From positions 1-64,000 of the forward strand of contig CACWPL010000003.1 of NCBI GenBank assembly GCA_902762785.1: a DNA stretch of 64,000 nucleotides, written 5' to 3'. The notes under the pieces were generated by a model that worked only from the letters and a program-made list of their open reading frames with translations, searched no databases and was not told the DNA's origin. The first letter of the stretch is position 1; each line of letters starts with the position of its first letter. The DNA is from an uncultured Ruminococcus sp. GTDB taxonomy: Bacteria > Bacillota > Clostridia > Oscillospirales > Ruminococcaceae. Position numbers and translations under genes: made by a program. This document shows, one piece after another, positions 49,928-59,142 of the stretch.

Positions 49928-50269
49928 ATGCCTTTCATCAACATCAAGACGAACGCCGCCGTCACGCCGGAGAAGGCGCAGGCTGTAAAGGCCGCGCTCG
50001 GCGAGGCCATCCGCACCATTCCGGGGAAGTCCGAGCAGTGGCTCATGGTCGGCATCGAGCCGGACTATACGCTCTATTTCCAGGGGACGGACGCCCCTGC
50101 CGCCATGGTGCAGGTGTCCATCTACGGCAGTGCGAGCAGCACGGCCTATGACACGCTCACCGGCAAGATCTGCGACATCCTGACCGATACCCTCGGCATC
50201 CCCGCCCTGCGGACGTATGTCGCCTATCAGGAGACGCCCAACTGGGGCTGGAACGGCGGCAACTTCTGA
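49928..50269 (+). CDS. MIF-family tautomerase
   Basis: 113 residues from ATG 49928-49930, behind TAAAGGAGGAC; a longer frame crosses the promoter. Pro2 becomes the N-terminal catalytic proline after Met removal (MPFINIKTN). The alignment with macrophage migration inhibitory factor is collinear to the end: the Lys in IPGKSEQWLMV corresponds to K32, and the tail NWGWNGGNF matches NxGWNxxxF. The CxxC of vertebrate MIF is absent. It should have a trimeric tautomerase fold (phenylpyruvate/dopachrome-type activity). There is no signal peptide. Physiological substrate unknown; single-gene transcript. Confidence 0.92.
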   Translation: MPFINIKTNAAVTPEKAQAVKAALGEAIRTIPGKSEQWLMVGIEPDYTLYFQGTDAPAAMVQVSIYGSASSTAYDTLTGKICDILTDTLGIPALRTYVAYQETPNWGWNGGNF

Positions 50270-50291
50270 TCGCCCGCAAAGACACGAACAG

Positions 50292-50318
50292 CGCCCCTCT
50301 CTATCCCAGAGAGGGGCG
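50292..50318. terminator. Hairpin between convergent genes
   Basis: 10-bp stem CGCCCCTCTC/GAGAGGGGCG with a 7-nt loop. Weak T-content on both sides. Shared by the MIF-like gene and the PP2C gene. Confidence 0.7.
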
Positions 50319-50328
50319 TCGTCTCATC

Positions 50329-51354
50329 TTAAAACCGATACCGCCCGTTCTCGACCGCGAGGATCCCGTCCCGGACGAGGGGCCAGAGACGGCGCGCGGC
50401 GTAATGCGGCTTGTGGAGATGCATCACGCGGGTGAGCCGTCCGAGCGACACGCCGGCGGGCTCTGTCGTCAGCAGGGCGAGCGCGGCGAAGAGCGCCTCG
50501 GCCTCCCGCGATGTCCGGCACTCCATGCTGCGGAACATCTCCTGCTGCTGGGCGGGCGTCATGGTGGCGTAGATGCCGGCGCTGCGCGTGCGGTCGGCGA
50601 GGGTGATGATGGTGCAGTCGTCGTACATGCCCTCATTTTTGAGGAAGAGGACCATGCGGCGCAGCTCATGCTCCATCCGCGCGGGCGTGAAGAGGAACGC
50701 GCTGCGCAGGAGCGGCTCGCACCAGAGCGCGAAGCCTGCCTCGTCCGTGAAAGCGAGCTCGGGGCCGTCGCTGCACAGCAAAAAGCCGTCGATGCCGCCG
50801 CGTCCCTTGCCGTAGTCATATTCCGTATCGGGGACAGTGACGAAGGTGGTGAAGTTCGGGGCGATGGTATGGTGGTACTGCGACATGATCCACGCCCCCG
50901 CCTCGGCATTGCACGCCACGATGAGCCCGTCGCCCACATGGAGGTACAGATAGCGCCCGTCCGGCGCGATGGCGGTCAGCAGGAGGGTCGCGGAGAGCTC
51001 GGTGATGTCCGTATGCAGCATCTCGGCGGCGCCTATCAGCTCCGATCGGATGAAGCCGAGGATCCCGTTGGCGAAGGTCTCGCCGTCCTGTTCATAGAGC
51101 GCATCGAACTGTCCAAGGACGTAGTCGAGCGCGGCGCGTGCCGTGATCTGGGCGCCCTCGCTGGCGAAGGTGCAGGAGCCCGCCCCGTCACTGACGGCGG
51201 CAACGGCGACCCCTGTCGCGGGGTCGATCCCGGCGGCGGCCATATCCTCACATCCCTTGCCGCGCCGGATGTGGCTCGTCCCTGCCTCACTGTAGGCGCA
51301 GAGCTTGAAGCTCCGCCTGCGGCCGGGACGGCGGCCCTTGTTGGTATCGTTCAT
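50329..51354 (-). CDS. PP2C-like protein phosphatase with C-terminal winged helix
   Basis: 341 residues. PP2C-like core with metal-binding VSDGAGSC (about 55), LHVGDGLIVA (about 140), LLCSDGPE and DDCTIITLAD motifs, then a ~75-residue C-terminal winged-helix-like domain (about 265-341: LTTEPAGVSLGRLTRVMHLH onwards). It would dephosphorylate Ser/Thr in an unknown partner. No Ser/Thr kinase or VWA gene of the usual TerY-type cluster is adjacent. The winged helix suggests direct DNA binding or a protein-interaction role. Divergent from pheS. Confidence 0.82.
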   Translation of the reverse strand: MNDTNKGRRPGRRRSFKLCAYSEAGTSHIRRGKGCEDMAAAGIDPATGVAVAAVSDGAGSCTFASEGAQITARAALDYVLGQFDALYEQDGETFANGILGFIRSELIGAAEMLHTDITELSATLLLTAIAPDGRYLYLHVGDGLIVACNAEAGAWIMSQYHHTIAPNFTTFVTVPDTEYDYGKGRGGIDGFLLCSDGPELAFTDEAGFALWCEPLLRSAFLFTPARMEHELRRMVLFLKNEGMYDDCTIITLADRTRSAGIYATMTPAQQQEMFRSMECRTSREAEALFAALALLTTEPAGVSLGRLTRVMHLHKPHYAARRLWPLVRDGILAVENGRYRF

Positions 51355-51405
51355 AGCAGTTCCCCTGTGATAGTTCTATCTCGCCGCGATGCGGCTATCT
51401 AACCT

Positions 51406-51434
51406 ATTGTACCATAGATCAGCGCTATTGTCAA
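51406..51434 (-). promoter_or_regulatory. Promoter of the PP2C-like gene
   Basis: On the minus strand TTGACA (51429-51434), 17-nt spacer, TACAAT (51406-51411), extended TATGG. Confidence 0.85.
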
Positions 51435-51552
51435 GCATGACGGCCTTTGTGCGCACCGTGACGGCGTCTGGAGCGGACGTTCGTCTGTCCGTCTGTGTCA
51501 GCATCGCCAGATCCGAAGCGGCGTCTTTGTGAAAAATGATCGAAAAAAAGAC

Positions 51553-51581
51553 TTGCTTTTTCCGGGGAACTGCGGTATAAT
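51553..51581 (+). promoter_or_regulatory. Promoter of the pheS operon
   Basis: TTGCTT (51553-51558), 17-nt spacer, TATAAT (51576-51581). Transcription would start near 51588, at the 5' edge of the T-box. Confidence 0.85.
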
Positions 51582-51589
51582 AGAAGATA

Positions 51590-51863
51590 GATAACATGTT
51601 GACTGAGAGAGTAGCTGTTTCTCCTGCCTGTCACAGAGAGGCGCGCATCTGTCCCGGACAAGTCCCCGACAGATGGCTGTGAGCGCGCCGTCAGGCTGAA
51701 CCAGTGAAGTTCACTCACGAGTGGCGCTGCCGAATCCCGGCTCCCGGGCAGTAAGCGGCGATGTGGTGTCCGCATTAAGGACAGACGGAGTGATAGCTCC
51801 TGTTACCAACGGGTGGTCAAAAAGCAGGCTCTTCAGCTTGTCCCATTGGGACAGGCTTTTTTT
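51590..51863 (+). promoter_or_regulatory. T-box riboswitch (tRNA-Phe)
   Basis: A long structured leader starts with a GAGAGAGTA-type stem I base and contains a candidate TTC (Phe) specifier in GTGAAGTTCACTC. It ends with the T-box segment AACGGGTGGTCA, whose TGGT (51814-51817) can pair with the ACCA end of tRNA-Phe. It is followed by a terminator (GCTTGTCCC/GGGACAGGC, 51836-51856, then TTTTTTT). Uncharged tRNA-Phe would favour read-through into pheS. The specifier assignment is by eye. Confidence 0.87.
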
Positions 51864-51968
51864 GTTGCCCCGTGGGACGGCATCCGTGCCGTCCGGACAG
51901 AGAAGCGGGAGATGCGCCGCATCTCCCAAAGCCCCATTCCCCTATCTATCATATCATGAGGTGAGAAC

Positions 51969-52994
51969 ATGAAAGAACAACTGAGATCCATCGAGGCGAA
52001 GGCGCAGGAGGCCATCTCCAATGTCGCTGACCTGAAGGCGCTCGACGATCTGCGTGTCCGGTTCCTTGGCAAGAAGGGCGAGCTGACCGCCATCCTCAAG
52101 CAGATGGGCAAGCTCTCCGCTGAGGAACGTCCCGCCATGGGACAGCTCGCCAACCAGGTGCGCAGCACGCTCGAGGGACTGATCGCCGACAAGACCGCCG
52201 CGCTCCAGGCCGCTGCCCAGAACGCCCGTCTCGCCGCCGAGACGCTCGACATCACCATGCCCGGCACCAAGCCGCCGGTCGGCCGTCTGCATCCGCTCCA
52301 GATCGTGGAGAACGAGGTGCGCGAGATCTTTCTCGGCATGGGCTTCTCCGTCGCCGACGGTCCCGAGGTCGAGTATGACTATTACAATTTCGAGGCCCTG
52401 AACCTGCCGCCCGACCATCCGGCGCGCGACACGCAGGATACCTTCTATATCACCGACAACATCCTCCTGCGTACCCAGACCTCGTCTGTGCAGGTACACG
52501 TCATGGAGACGCAGAAGCCGCCGATCCGCGTGATCTCGCCCGGCCGCGTCTACCGTTCCGATGCGGTGGATGCCACGCACTCGCCGCTCTTCCACCAGAT
52601 CGAGGGCCTCGTCATCGACAAGGGCATCACCATGGCCGACCTCAAGGGCACCCTCGAGCTGCTGATGCAGCGTCTCTACGGTGACGACTGCAAGATCCGT
52701 CTCCGCCCGCACCACTTCCCCTTCACCGAGCCGTCTGCGGAGGTCGATGTCATGTGCTTCCAGTGCATGGGCAAGGGCTGCCGCATGTGCAAGAACGAGG
52801 GCTACATCGAGCTTTTGGGCGCCGGTATGGTGCATCCTTGGGTGCTCGAGAATTCCGGCATCGACTCCTCTGCCTACTCCGGCTTCGCGTTCGGCCTCGG
52901 CCTCGAGCGCATCGTGATGCGCCGCTACAACATCTCTGATATGCGTCTGCTGTTCGAGAACGACATGCGCTTCCTCGAGCAGTTCCGCGGTTAA
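51969..52994 (+). CDS. pheS: Phenylalanyl-tRNA synthetase alpha subunit
   Basis: 341 residues. The N-terminal coiled coil is followed by the class II catalytic core: [51 protein letters not shown] (motif 2) and [18 protein letters not shown] (motif 3). With PheT it charges tRNA-Phe. Under T-box control. Unusually, two unrelated genes separate it from pheT. Confidence 0.97.
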   Translation: MKEQLRSIEAKAQEAISNVADLKALDDLRVRFLGKKGELTAILKQMGKLSAEERPAMGQLANQVRSTLEGLIADKTAALQAAAQNARLAAETLDITMPGTKPPVGRLHPLQIVENEVREIFLGMGFSVADGPEVEYDYYNFEALNLPPDHPARDTQDTFYITDNILLRTQTSSVQVHVMETQKPPIRVISPGRVYRSDAVDATHSPLFHQIEGLVIDKGITMADLKGTLELLMQRLYGDDCKIRLRPHHFPFTEPSAEVDVMCFQCMGKGCRMCKNEGYIELLGAGMVHPWVLENSGIDSSAYSGFAFGLGLERIVMRRYNISDMRLLFENDMRFLEQFRG

Positions 52995-53009
52995 AAAGGA
53001 GGTCCCATC

Positions 53010-53555
53010 ATGGAGCTCGAACAGGCACTGACCGGCCGCCGGAGCATCCGGCAGTACACGGACGCCCCCGTCACCGCGGAGCAGATCCGGGAGATCGTCG
53101 ATCTCGCCCGCTTCGCCCCCACCTGGAAGAACACCCAGACCGCCCGCTATCACGCGGCCCTCGACCCCGCCGTCAAGGAGCAGATCGCCGCGGAGGGGAC
53201 GATGCAGTTCTCCAAGAACAGCAGCAACATCCGCAGCGCCGCCGCGCTCGTCGTCCTCACGACCGTGGACGGCATCGCCGGCTACGAGCCGGACGGCACG
53301 CCGACCACCCCCAAGGGCGACCACTGGCAGTCCTTCGACGCCGGCATCGCCTGCCAGACCTTCTGTCTGGCCGCCTACGGCAAGGGGCTCGGCACGCTCA
53401 TCATGGGCATCTTCGATGAGGCCAAGATCGCCGAGATCCTGCACATCCCCGCCGGGGAGCGCATCTCCGCGCTGATCGCCGTCGGCTATCCCGCCGTCGA
53501 TCCTGCCGCCCCCAAGCGCAGGGAGACCGGCGAGATCCTCGAGATCATTGGATAA
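53010..53555 (+). CDS. Nitroreductase-family flavoprotein
   Basis: 181 residues. RRSIRQYTDAPVTAEQIREI (FMN-binding R-R-S), FAPTWKNTQ and the C-terminal LIAVGYPA segment are typical of nitroreductases. It reduces nitro compounds, quinones or enones with NAD(P)H. Ribosome site AAAGGAGG, 15 nt after pheS; it lies inside the pheS-pheT transcript. Confidence 0.9.
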   Translation: MELEQALTGRRSIRQYTDAPVTAEQIREIVDLARFAPTWKNTQTARYHAALDPAVKEQIAAEGTMQFSKNSSNIRSAAALVVLTTVDGIAGYEPDGTPTTPKGDHWQSFDAGIACQTFCLAAYGKGLGTLIMGIFDEAKIAEILHIPAGERISALIAVGYPAVDPAAPKRRETGEILEIIG

Positions 53556-54165
53556 GCCGAACGCCGATCTGCTCGGCTCGCCGCTCTACCGGCACCTGAT
53601 GCCGCGCCGCCGGGACATCATCCTCCCCGGGCTCTTCTACCCGACCCTCATGACGATCTACGGCTATATGGTCGTCATGGTGATCCGCTGGCAGACGGCG
53701 CAGAGCGGCCGTCTCTCCCAGAGCGCCGGGTGGTTCGTGCTGGGGATCTTCATGGGCGCCGTCTTCCTGCTGGCGTGGGTGCTGCACATCCGCCATGCAC
53801 GGCGTGAGTACCAGAAACGCGCCGACCGCCTCGCCCGCATCCCCGCACAGGACTTCTGGCGGCTCGAATCCGAGCTGTCGCTCTCGGAGCTGCGGTACGG
53901 CACCTATCATCTGCTGGGAGACTATCTCTATGCGCCGCATGAGCGCCTGCTGCTGCGGTATACCGACATCGCGGAATGGAAGTTCGCCGATCATTTCTCT
54001 ACCGTCTCCGGGACTCTGGAGGACCAGTACCTGGTCGTCCGGGAGAAGGACGGCTTTGAGACGCGGATCCTCATCCGCCGCCGCGCCGACCTCGTGCGGG
54101 AGCATGCACAGGCGCTGCGTGAGCTGAACGCCCAGATCCGCCGCGCACGGAAAGCGCACACTTAA
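53548..54165 (+). CDS. Two-helix membrane protein between pheS and pheT
   Basis: 205 residues if a TTG start at 53548-53550 is used, overlapping the nitroreductase stop by 8 nt; no good ribosome site is present, so translational coupling is assumed. An internal ATG (MPRRRDIILP) is the alternative. Two adjacent TM helices (LMTIYGYMVVMVIRWQ and WFVLGIFMGAVFLLAWVL) are followed by a cytoplasmic domain (about 100-205) with a beta-rich PH-like look. Not recognised. Confidence 0.72.
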   Translation: MDKPNADLLGSPLYRHLMPRRRDIILPGLFYPTLMTIYGYMVVMVIRWQTAQSGRLSQSAGWFVLGIFMGAVFLLAWVLHIRHARREYQKRADRLARIPAQDFWRLESELSLSELRYGTYHLLGDYLYAPHERLLLRYTDIAEWKFADHFSTVSGTLEDQYLVVREKDGFETRILIRRRADLVREHAQALRELNAQIRRARKAHT

Positions 54166-54230
54166 CGAAAGACCGCCCCTGATGGGGCATGACCATACCA
54201 GATCTATCCATAGAAAAGGAGGCCATATTT

Positions 54231-56630
54231 ATGGACCTGTCACTGAGATGGCTCGCCGACTATGTCGAGACGGGCGTCGATCCCAAGGAATTCTGCGCCG
54301 CCATGACCATGAGCGGCTCGAAGGTCGAGGCTTACACCGAGGAGAAGACCCGCCTCGAGGGCATCGTCGTAGGTAAGATCCTCTCCAAGCGCGTCCACGA
54401 GAACGCCGATGCGCTCTTCGTTTGCAGCGTCGATCTCGGCGGGAGCGAGCCCGTACAGATCGTGACCAACGCCAAGAACGTGCAGGAGGGCGACCTCGTC
54501 CCCGTCGCCACGCCCGGCACCACCGTCACCGAGGGCACCGAGTCGATGAAGATCAAGGTCGCCAAGGTACGCGGCGTCGAGAGCCGCGGCATGTTCTGCG
54601 GCCTGGAGACCCTCGGTCTGACCCAGAACGACTTCCCCTATGCCGACCCGGATGCCGTGTTCGTCCTCCAGGAGGACTGCGTCCCCGGCCAGGACATCGC
54701 CTCGGCCATCGGCGTGGATGATGTCTCCGTGGAGTTCGAGATCACCTCGAACCGCCCGGACTGCCTCTCCGTCATCGGCCTTGCGCGTGAGGCGGCGGCG
54801 ACCTTCAACGTGCCGCTCCACGTCCCCACGCCGTCCTTCACCGGCTCCGATGAGGGCATCACCAAGACCCTCGACGTCTCCATCGAGAACACCGAGAAGT
54901 GTACCCGCTACTGCGCCGGTCTCGTGCGCAATGTGAAGATCGGCCCGTCCCCGCGCTGGATGCGTGAGCGTCTGCGTGCGTCCGGCGTGCGCCCGATCAA
55001 CAATCTGGTCGACATCACGAACTATGTCATGCTCGAGTACGGCCAGCCGATGCATGCCTTCGACCTGCGCTTCGTCAAGGACGGCAAGATCTGCGTCCGC
55101 AATGCCCGCGCCGGTGAGACCATCACCACCCTCGACGGCGTCGAGCGCGCGCTGAAGGAGACCATGCTCATCATCGCCGATTCCGAGAAGCCGATCGCCG
55201 TGGCCGGTGTCATGGGCGGCGAGTATTCCGGCATCATGGAGGACACGGTCGATGTCGTGTTCGAGTCTGCCTACTTCGAGCCGGTGCAGGTGCGCCGCAC
55301 GGCCAAGGCGCTCGGCATGCGCACGGACGCCTCTGCCCGCTATGAGAAGGGCCTCGACGAGACGTCCATGCCGATCACCCTCGCACGCGCGCTCCAGCTC
55401 GTACAGGAGCTCGGCGCCGGTGAGCCCGTCGGCACGACCATCGACTGCAACTATGCCGACCCCAAGGCACCGCGCATCCCCTTCGATCCCGCCTGGATCA
55501 ACGCCTTCCTCGGCACGGACATCCCCGAGGCCGATATGCGCGACTACCTCTCCCGCCTCGACATCCAGATCGAGGACGGCCAGTGCATCTCCCCGTCCTT
55601 CCGCATCGACCTGCTGCGTCCTGCGGACATCGCCGAGGAGGTCGCCCGTATCTACGGCTACAACAACATCCCATCGACCGTCATCCGCGGTGTCGCCCGC
55701 GCCCAGCTCACGCCGGAGCAGCGCTTCGAGCGCAGCATCGGCCAGATCATGACCGGCCTGGGCTTCTCGGGGATCCTGACCTATTCCTTCATCTCCCCGA
55801 AGTATTTCGACAAGATCGGTCTCCCGGCAGATTCCAAGCTCCGCAAGACCGTCACCATCACCAACCCCCTCGGTGAGGACACCAGCGTCATGCAGACGAC
55901 CACCCTCCCCGGTATGCTCGAGATCCTCGCGGGCAACTACAGCAAGCGCAATGCCGCTGTCCGCCTCTTCGAGGTGAGCAAGGAGTACCTGCCGACCGGC
56001 CCGGACACGCTCCCGGAGGAGCCGCACCGCCTGACCCTTGGCATGTACGGCGACGATGCCGACTTCTTCACGCTCAAGGGCGCGGTCGAGGTGCTGCTCG
56101 AGAAGCTGGGCGTGCCGAACGTGCGTTACACGCGCTGCGGCGAGGCCTGCCCGTATGACGAGGCATGCGCGTTCCACCCGGGACGCAGCGCCGTGGTCTA
56201 CAGCGGGGAGACGCCCCTCGGCATCCTCGGCGAGATCCACCCGGACGTGCAGAAGACCTACGGCATCGGCACCCGCACCTATGCGGCCAAGCTCGATGTC
56301 CCGGCGCTCTTCGCCGCTGCGGTCGAGGAGATCACCTACAAGCCCCTGCCCAAGTTCCCGGCGATGACCCGTGACCTCGCGCTCGTCTGCGAGGAGGACA
56401 TGGCCGTCGGCACCCTCGAGGAGACCATCGCGAACGCCGTTGGCCGCTGCCTCGAGAAGGTCGAGCTGTTCGACGTGTACCGCGGCGAGCAGATCGAGGC
56501 CGGCAAGAAGAGCGTCGCCTTCAACATCGTGATGCGCAACGCCGAGGAGACCATGACCACCGACCAGGCCGATGCCGCCATGAAGCGCGTGCTCAAGGCG
56601 CTCGGTGCGCTCGGGGTCGAGCTGCGGTAA
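54231..56630 (+). CDS. pheT: Phenylalanyl-tRNA synthetase beta subunit
   Basis: 799 residues from ATG 54231-54233 after AAAAGGAGG; an upstream ATG lacks a ribosome site. tRNA-binding OB domain (about 40-150), B3/B4 editing domain (about 205-380), B5 (about 400-470), and the C-terminal ferredoxin-fold anticodon-binding domain ([20 protein letters not shown] onwards). Completes the PheST enzyme; presumably transcribed from the T-box promoter. Confidence 0.97.
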   Translation: MDLSLRWLADYVETGVDPKEFCAAMTMSGSKVEAYTEEKTRLEGIVVGKILSKRVHENADALFVCSVDLGGSEPVQIVTNAKNVQEGDLVPVATPGTTVTEGTESMKIKVAKVRGVESRGMFCGLETLGLTQNDFPYADPDAVFVLQEDCVPGQDIASAIGVDDVSVEFEITSNRPDCLSVIGLAREAAATFNVPLHVPTPSFTGSDEGITKTLDVSIENTEKCTRYCAGLVRNVKIGPSPRWMRERLRASGVRPINNLVDITNYVMLEYGQPMHAFDLRFVKDGKICVRNARAGETITTLDGVERALKETMLIIADSEKPIAVAGVMGGEYSGIMEDTVDVVFESAYFEPVQVRRTAKALGMRTDASARYEKGLDETSMPITLARALQLVQELGAGEPVGTTIDCNYADPKAPRIPFDPAWINAFLGTDIPEADMRDYLSRLDIQIEDGQCISPSFRIDLLRPADIAEEVARIYGYNNIPSTVIRGVARAQLTPEQRFERSIGQIMTGLGFSGILTYSFISPKYFDKIGLPADSKLRKTVTITNPLGEDTSVMQTTTLPGMLEILAGNYSKRNAAVRLFEVSKEYLPTGPDTLPEEPHRLTLGMYGDDADFFTLKGAVEVLLEKLGVPNVRYTRCGEACPYDEACAFHPGRSAVVYSGETPLGILGEIHPDVQKTYGIGTRTYAAKLDVPALFAAAVEEITYKPLPKFPAMTRDLALVCEEDMAVGTLEETIANAVGRCLEKVELFDVYRGEQIEAGKKSVAFNIVMRNAEETMTTDQADAAMKRVLKALGALGVELR

Positions 56631-56651
56631 CATCCCCGTCCCACATGACTA

Positions 56652-56690
56652 GGACGCCCCTTCCCGATATGAGAAGGGGCGTCCTTTTCA
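56652..56690. terminator. Terminator after pheT (bidirectional)
   Basis: 11-bp stem GGACGCCCCTT/AAGGGGCGTCC followed by TTTTCACTTTTT. Also serves the convergent 60-aa gene. Confidence 0.88.
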
Positions 56691-56870
56691 CTTTTTCTCC
56701 TGCTTTTCCGCCATGGCTGCATCTATGATCTTGTTGAGCTTATCGAGCTTTCTGATCAAGTCGTCCTGGAGATCAGCCTCGGTGCGGATAGGCTTTTTCT
56801 CCTGTTGATCCTCGAACTGCGCACGCAGTCCCTGTTTTTTCTCGTTTTTCATATCCTTTGCCAATGCCAT
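56688..56870 (-). CDS. Small charged protein, 60 aa
   Basis: ATG at 56868-56870 follows AAAGGAGG. Lys/Glu-rich and helical (MALAKDMKNEKKQGLRAQFE ... LIRKLDKLNKIIDAAM), with a leucine heptad in the second half. No recognised domain. It stands alone between the convergent pheT terminator and the tsaD gene. Confidence 0.68.
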   Translation of the reverse strand: MALAKDMKNEKKQGLRAQFEDQQEKKPIRTEADLQDDLIRKLDKLNKIIDAAMAEKQEKK

Positions 56871-57021
56871 CCTGCATCCTCCTTTCGATGACCGCGGTGT
56901 ATGCTCGTCGGCCTTCTGTCCTATGAGGCAAAGCCGCAGACATCCGTTCGCTCCATCTTCCTTGAAAATGCCGATAGATCCCCCTGCACAGGCAGAGGGA
57001 TCTTGGTCTTTCAGAAGGACG

Positions 57022-58038
57022 TCACATCCGCTCCGCCTCGATCGAACGGGTCGCGTAGGCGTTGAGGGACATGTCCGCAGTGATGCCGGCGAGGAAGTTG
57101 TACGAGCCCTGACAGGCGATCATCGCCGCATTGTCGCCGCAAAGGGCAAGGGGCGGCACACAGAGCCGGTAGCCGTGACGGTCGCACATCGCCTGCATGG
57201 CACGGCGCAGGCCGGAATTGGCCGACACGCCGCCCGCCACCGCGATGGTCCTGTAGCCGGTCAGCTTGGCGGCCAGCTCGGTCTTCTCGGTGAGGATGGC
57301 GGCCACGGTCTGCTGGAGGGACGCCGCCATCGAGGCCGTGTCCACGGGATCGCCGACCTGCGAGGCATGGTGGACGGTGTTGATGACGGCCGTCTTGAGG
57401 CCGGAAAAGCTGAAGTCCAGCTCGCTGCCCGCCACGCGCGGCCGGGGCAGCGGGTACTTGGACGCATCCCCCACCTGCGCGGCCTTGTCGATCTGCACGC
57501 CGCCGGGGTACGGATAGCCCAGCACGCGCGCGCACTTGTCGAAGCACTCCCCCGCGGCATCGTCACGGGTGGTGCCGAGGATCTTGAACGTCGTCCGGTC
57601 CTGCACCTCGGCAAGGAGGGTGTGTCCCCCGCTCACGACCAGGCAGAGATAGGGCGGCGCGAGGTCCGGCCAGGCGATGTAATTGGCGGCGATGTGTCCC
57701 GTGAGATGATGCACCGGGATCAGGGGCTTGCCGGCCGCCAGGGCCATCCCCTTGGCATAGCTCACGCCCACCAGCAGCGCCCCGATCAGGCCGGGGGTAT
57801 AGGTCACGGCGATGCCGTCGAGGTCGTCGACGGTGACGCCCGCCTCCGCGAGCGCCTGTGTCACGACGGCGTGGATGTTCTCACAGTGACGGCGCGAGGC
57901 CAGCTCCGGCACGACGCCGCCATAGAGCCCGTGCTCCGCCGCCTGTGAGGCGATGATGTTCGAGCGGACCTGTGTGCAGTCCTCGACCACGCTCGCGGCC
58001 GTTTCGTCACAGGAGCTTTCGATACCGAGTATTAGCAT
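57022..58038 (-). CDS. tsaD: tRNA N6-adenosine threonylcarbamoyltransferase
   Basis: 338 residues. LILGIESSCDETAASVVE, PGLIGALLVGVSYAKGMA, HHLTGHIAAN (metal-binding His) and VAGGVSANSGLR are ASKHA/TsaD signatures. It installs the threonylcarbamoyl group of t6A37 with TsaB and TsaE. rimI lies about 1.1 kb away in the same orientation; tsaB/tsaE are not in the window. Confidence 0.96.
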   Translation of the reverse strand: MLILGIESSCDETAASVVEDCTQVRSNIIASQAAEHGLYGGVVPELASRRHCENIHAVVTQALAEAGVTVDDLDGIAVTYTPGLIGALLVGVSYAKGMALAAGKPLIPVHHLTGHIAANYIAWPDLAPPYLCLVVSGGHTLLAEVQDRTTFKILGTTRDDAAGECFDKCARVLGYPYPGGVQIDKAAQVGDASKYPLPRPRVAGSELDFSFSGLKTAVINTVHHASQVGDPVDTASMAASLQQTVAAILTEKTELAAKLTGYRTIAVAGGVSANSGLRRAMQAMCDRHGYRLCVPPLALCGDNAAMIACQGSYNFLAGITADMSLNAYATRSIEAERM

Positions 58039-58052
58039 AGAGTGTCCTTTCC

Positions 58053-58120
58053 TTCAAGATGCAAGATGGTCAGAAGCAAGAAGCAAGAGCTTCAAGAGGC
58101 AAGGTGGTCAGAAGCAAGAA
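58053..58120. repeat. Pair of 30-bp direct repeats upstream of tsaD
   Basis: 58053-58082 and 58091-58120 share TTCAAGA-GCAAG-TGGTCA and GAAGCAAGAA with two differences. A diverged inverted copy (TTCTTGCCTCT ... CCACTTGAAG) lies around 58165-58195, so the transcript could fold into a long hairpin. Confidence 0.72.
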
Positions 58121-58207
58121 TTATTATGGGCGTGCTATCGATCATAGACTGTGTCGCCTTCAACTTCTTGCCTCTAGTCTCTTACCACTTGAAGGATGCT
58201 GCCGCTG

Positions 58208-58717
58208 TTATAGATCGGCCTTTTTGAGGAGCTCGACGAACAAGGCATCCGGCAGGGTGCCGTCGAGATCGTATCTGACGTACTTGTCGCCCTTGGTGAG
58301 CCAGAGGGTCCGCAGACCGGTGCATTCGTAAAATACACGGTGCTCGATCATGGGGATCTCCTTGGGCATCACGACCGAGGTCAGGGCGGCGCAGTCGCTG
58401 AACGCGCCGGCGCCGAGCTCCTCGACCCCCTCGGGGATCACGACCGAGGTCAGGGCGGTACAGTAGGCAAATGCGAACTCTTCGATGTGCGTCACCCCTT
58501 GGGGGATCTCCACAGAGCGCAGACCGCCGCAGTCCATAAAGGCAAATTCGCCGATGCGCGTCACGCCCGCGGGGATCACCAGCGAGGTCATGCGGACGCA
58601 GCCCTCAAAGGCATTGTCGCCGATGGCAGTCACGCCGTCCGGGATGACGACAGCACCGCCGCTGCCGTGGTACTTGGTCAGTACGCCGTTGTTGATCGCA
58701 AGATCGTTCAAGTTCAT
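58208..58717 (-). CDS. BspA-type leucine-rich repeat protein
   Basis: 169 residues with about five LRR_5 units of ~23 residues (VVIPDGVTAIGDNAFEGCVR; VEIPQGVTHIEEFAFAYCTA). There is no signal peptide, so unlike most BspA-like surface proteins it is probably cytoplasmic. It lacks other domains. Start follows CAGGAGGAAAA. Between tsaD and an ACT-domain gene on the same strand. Confidence 0.88.
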   Translation of the reverse strand: MNLNDLAINNGVLTKYHGSGGAVVIPDGVTAIGDNAFEGCVRMTSLVIPAGVTRIGEFAFMDCGGLRSVEIPQGVTHIEEFAFAYCTALTSVVIPEGVEELGAGAFSDCAALTSVVMPKEIPMIEHRVFYECTGLRTLWLTKGDKYVRYDLDGTLPDALFVELLKKADL

Positions 58718-58737
58718 CGTGTTTTCCTCCTGTGATA

Positions 58738-59118
58738 CTATTCTTTATCATCATTTTGGATATCGTAGCCCGCCCGCTCCAGTGCGGCGAGGGCGTCAGA
58801 AAAGCGCTCCGCCTTGACGAGGATGTAGTCGGTATTATAAGTAGAAACGGCAAAGACGCCGATCCTCTCCTCCGCCAGCACGGCGGTGATCTTCGAGAGG
58901 ATGCCGATCAGGGAGAAGTCCAGCTCCCCCTCGATCCGGAAGCCCCGCCACCCGTCCTCGCGGGCGAGGGTGTGCGCGGGCGTGCGCTCCGTCCGGCAGA
59001 CGAGGGACAGCTCCTCGTCCGTCTGGCCGATGAAGAACAGGCCGTCTGTCGTGTCGATGTCCTGGAACGATGCCACCTTGCAGACCGTCAGGGCGGCATC
59101 GAGAGTCTTGAGCTGCAT
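58738..59118 (-). CDS. ACT-domain regulatory protein
   Basis: 126 residues from ATG 59116-59118, 8 nt after AAAGGA; a GTG-initiated longer form is possible. Two ACT-like halves (LDAALTVCKVASFQDIDTTD; FSLIGILSKITAVLAEERIG) resemble the CASTOR/ACT_7 type amino-acid sensing family. No catalytic domain is attached, so it presumably binds an amino acid or partner. Sits between rimI and the LRR gene. Confidence 0.82.
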   Translation of the reverse strand: MQLKTLDAALTVCKVASFQDIDTTDGLFFIGQTDEELSLVCRTERTPAHTLAREDGWRGFRIEGELDFSLIGILSKITAVLAEERIGVFAVSTYNTDYILVKAERFSDALAALERAGYDIQNDDKE

Positions 59119-59142
59119 ATGTATGATCCTTTCTATCACAAG

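Larger units (their letters stand above)
51355..51968. other. 614-bp divergent region: two promoters and T-box leader
   Basis: Holds the leftward PP2C promoter, the rightward pheS promoter and the T-box RNA. The short frames in this stretch are not genes. Confidence 0.8.

Noticed and set aside
54240-56633. 797-aa ORF antisense to pheT (and similar long antisense ORFs opposite infB, polA, nusA)
   Set aside because: Mirror frames of high-GC genes; no ribosome sites, unusual Ala/Arg/His/Leu composition, and the sense genes are unmistakable.
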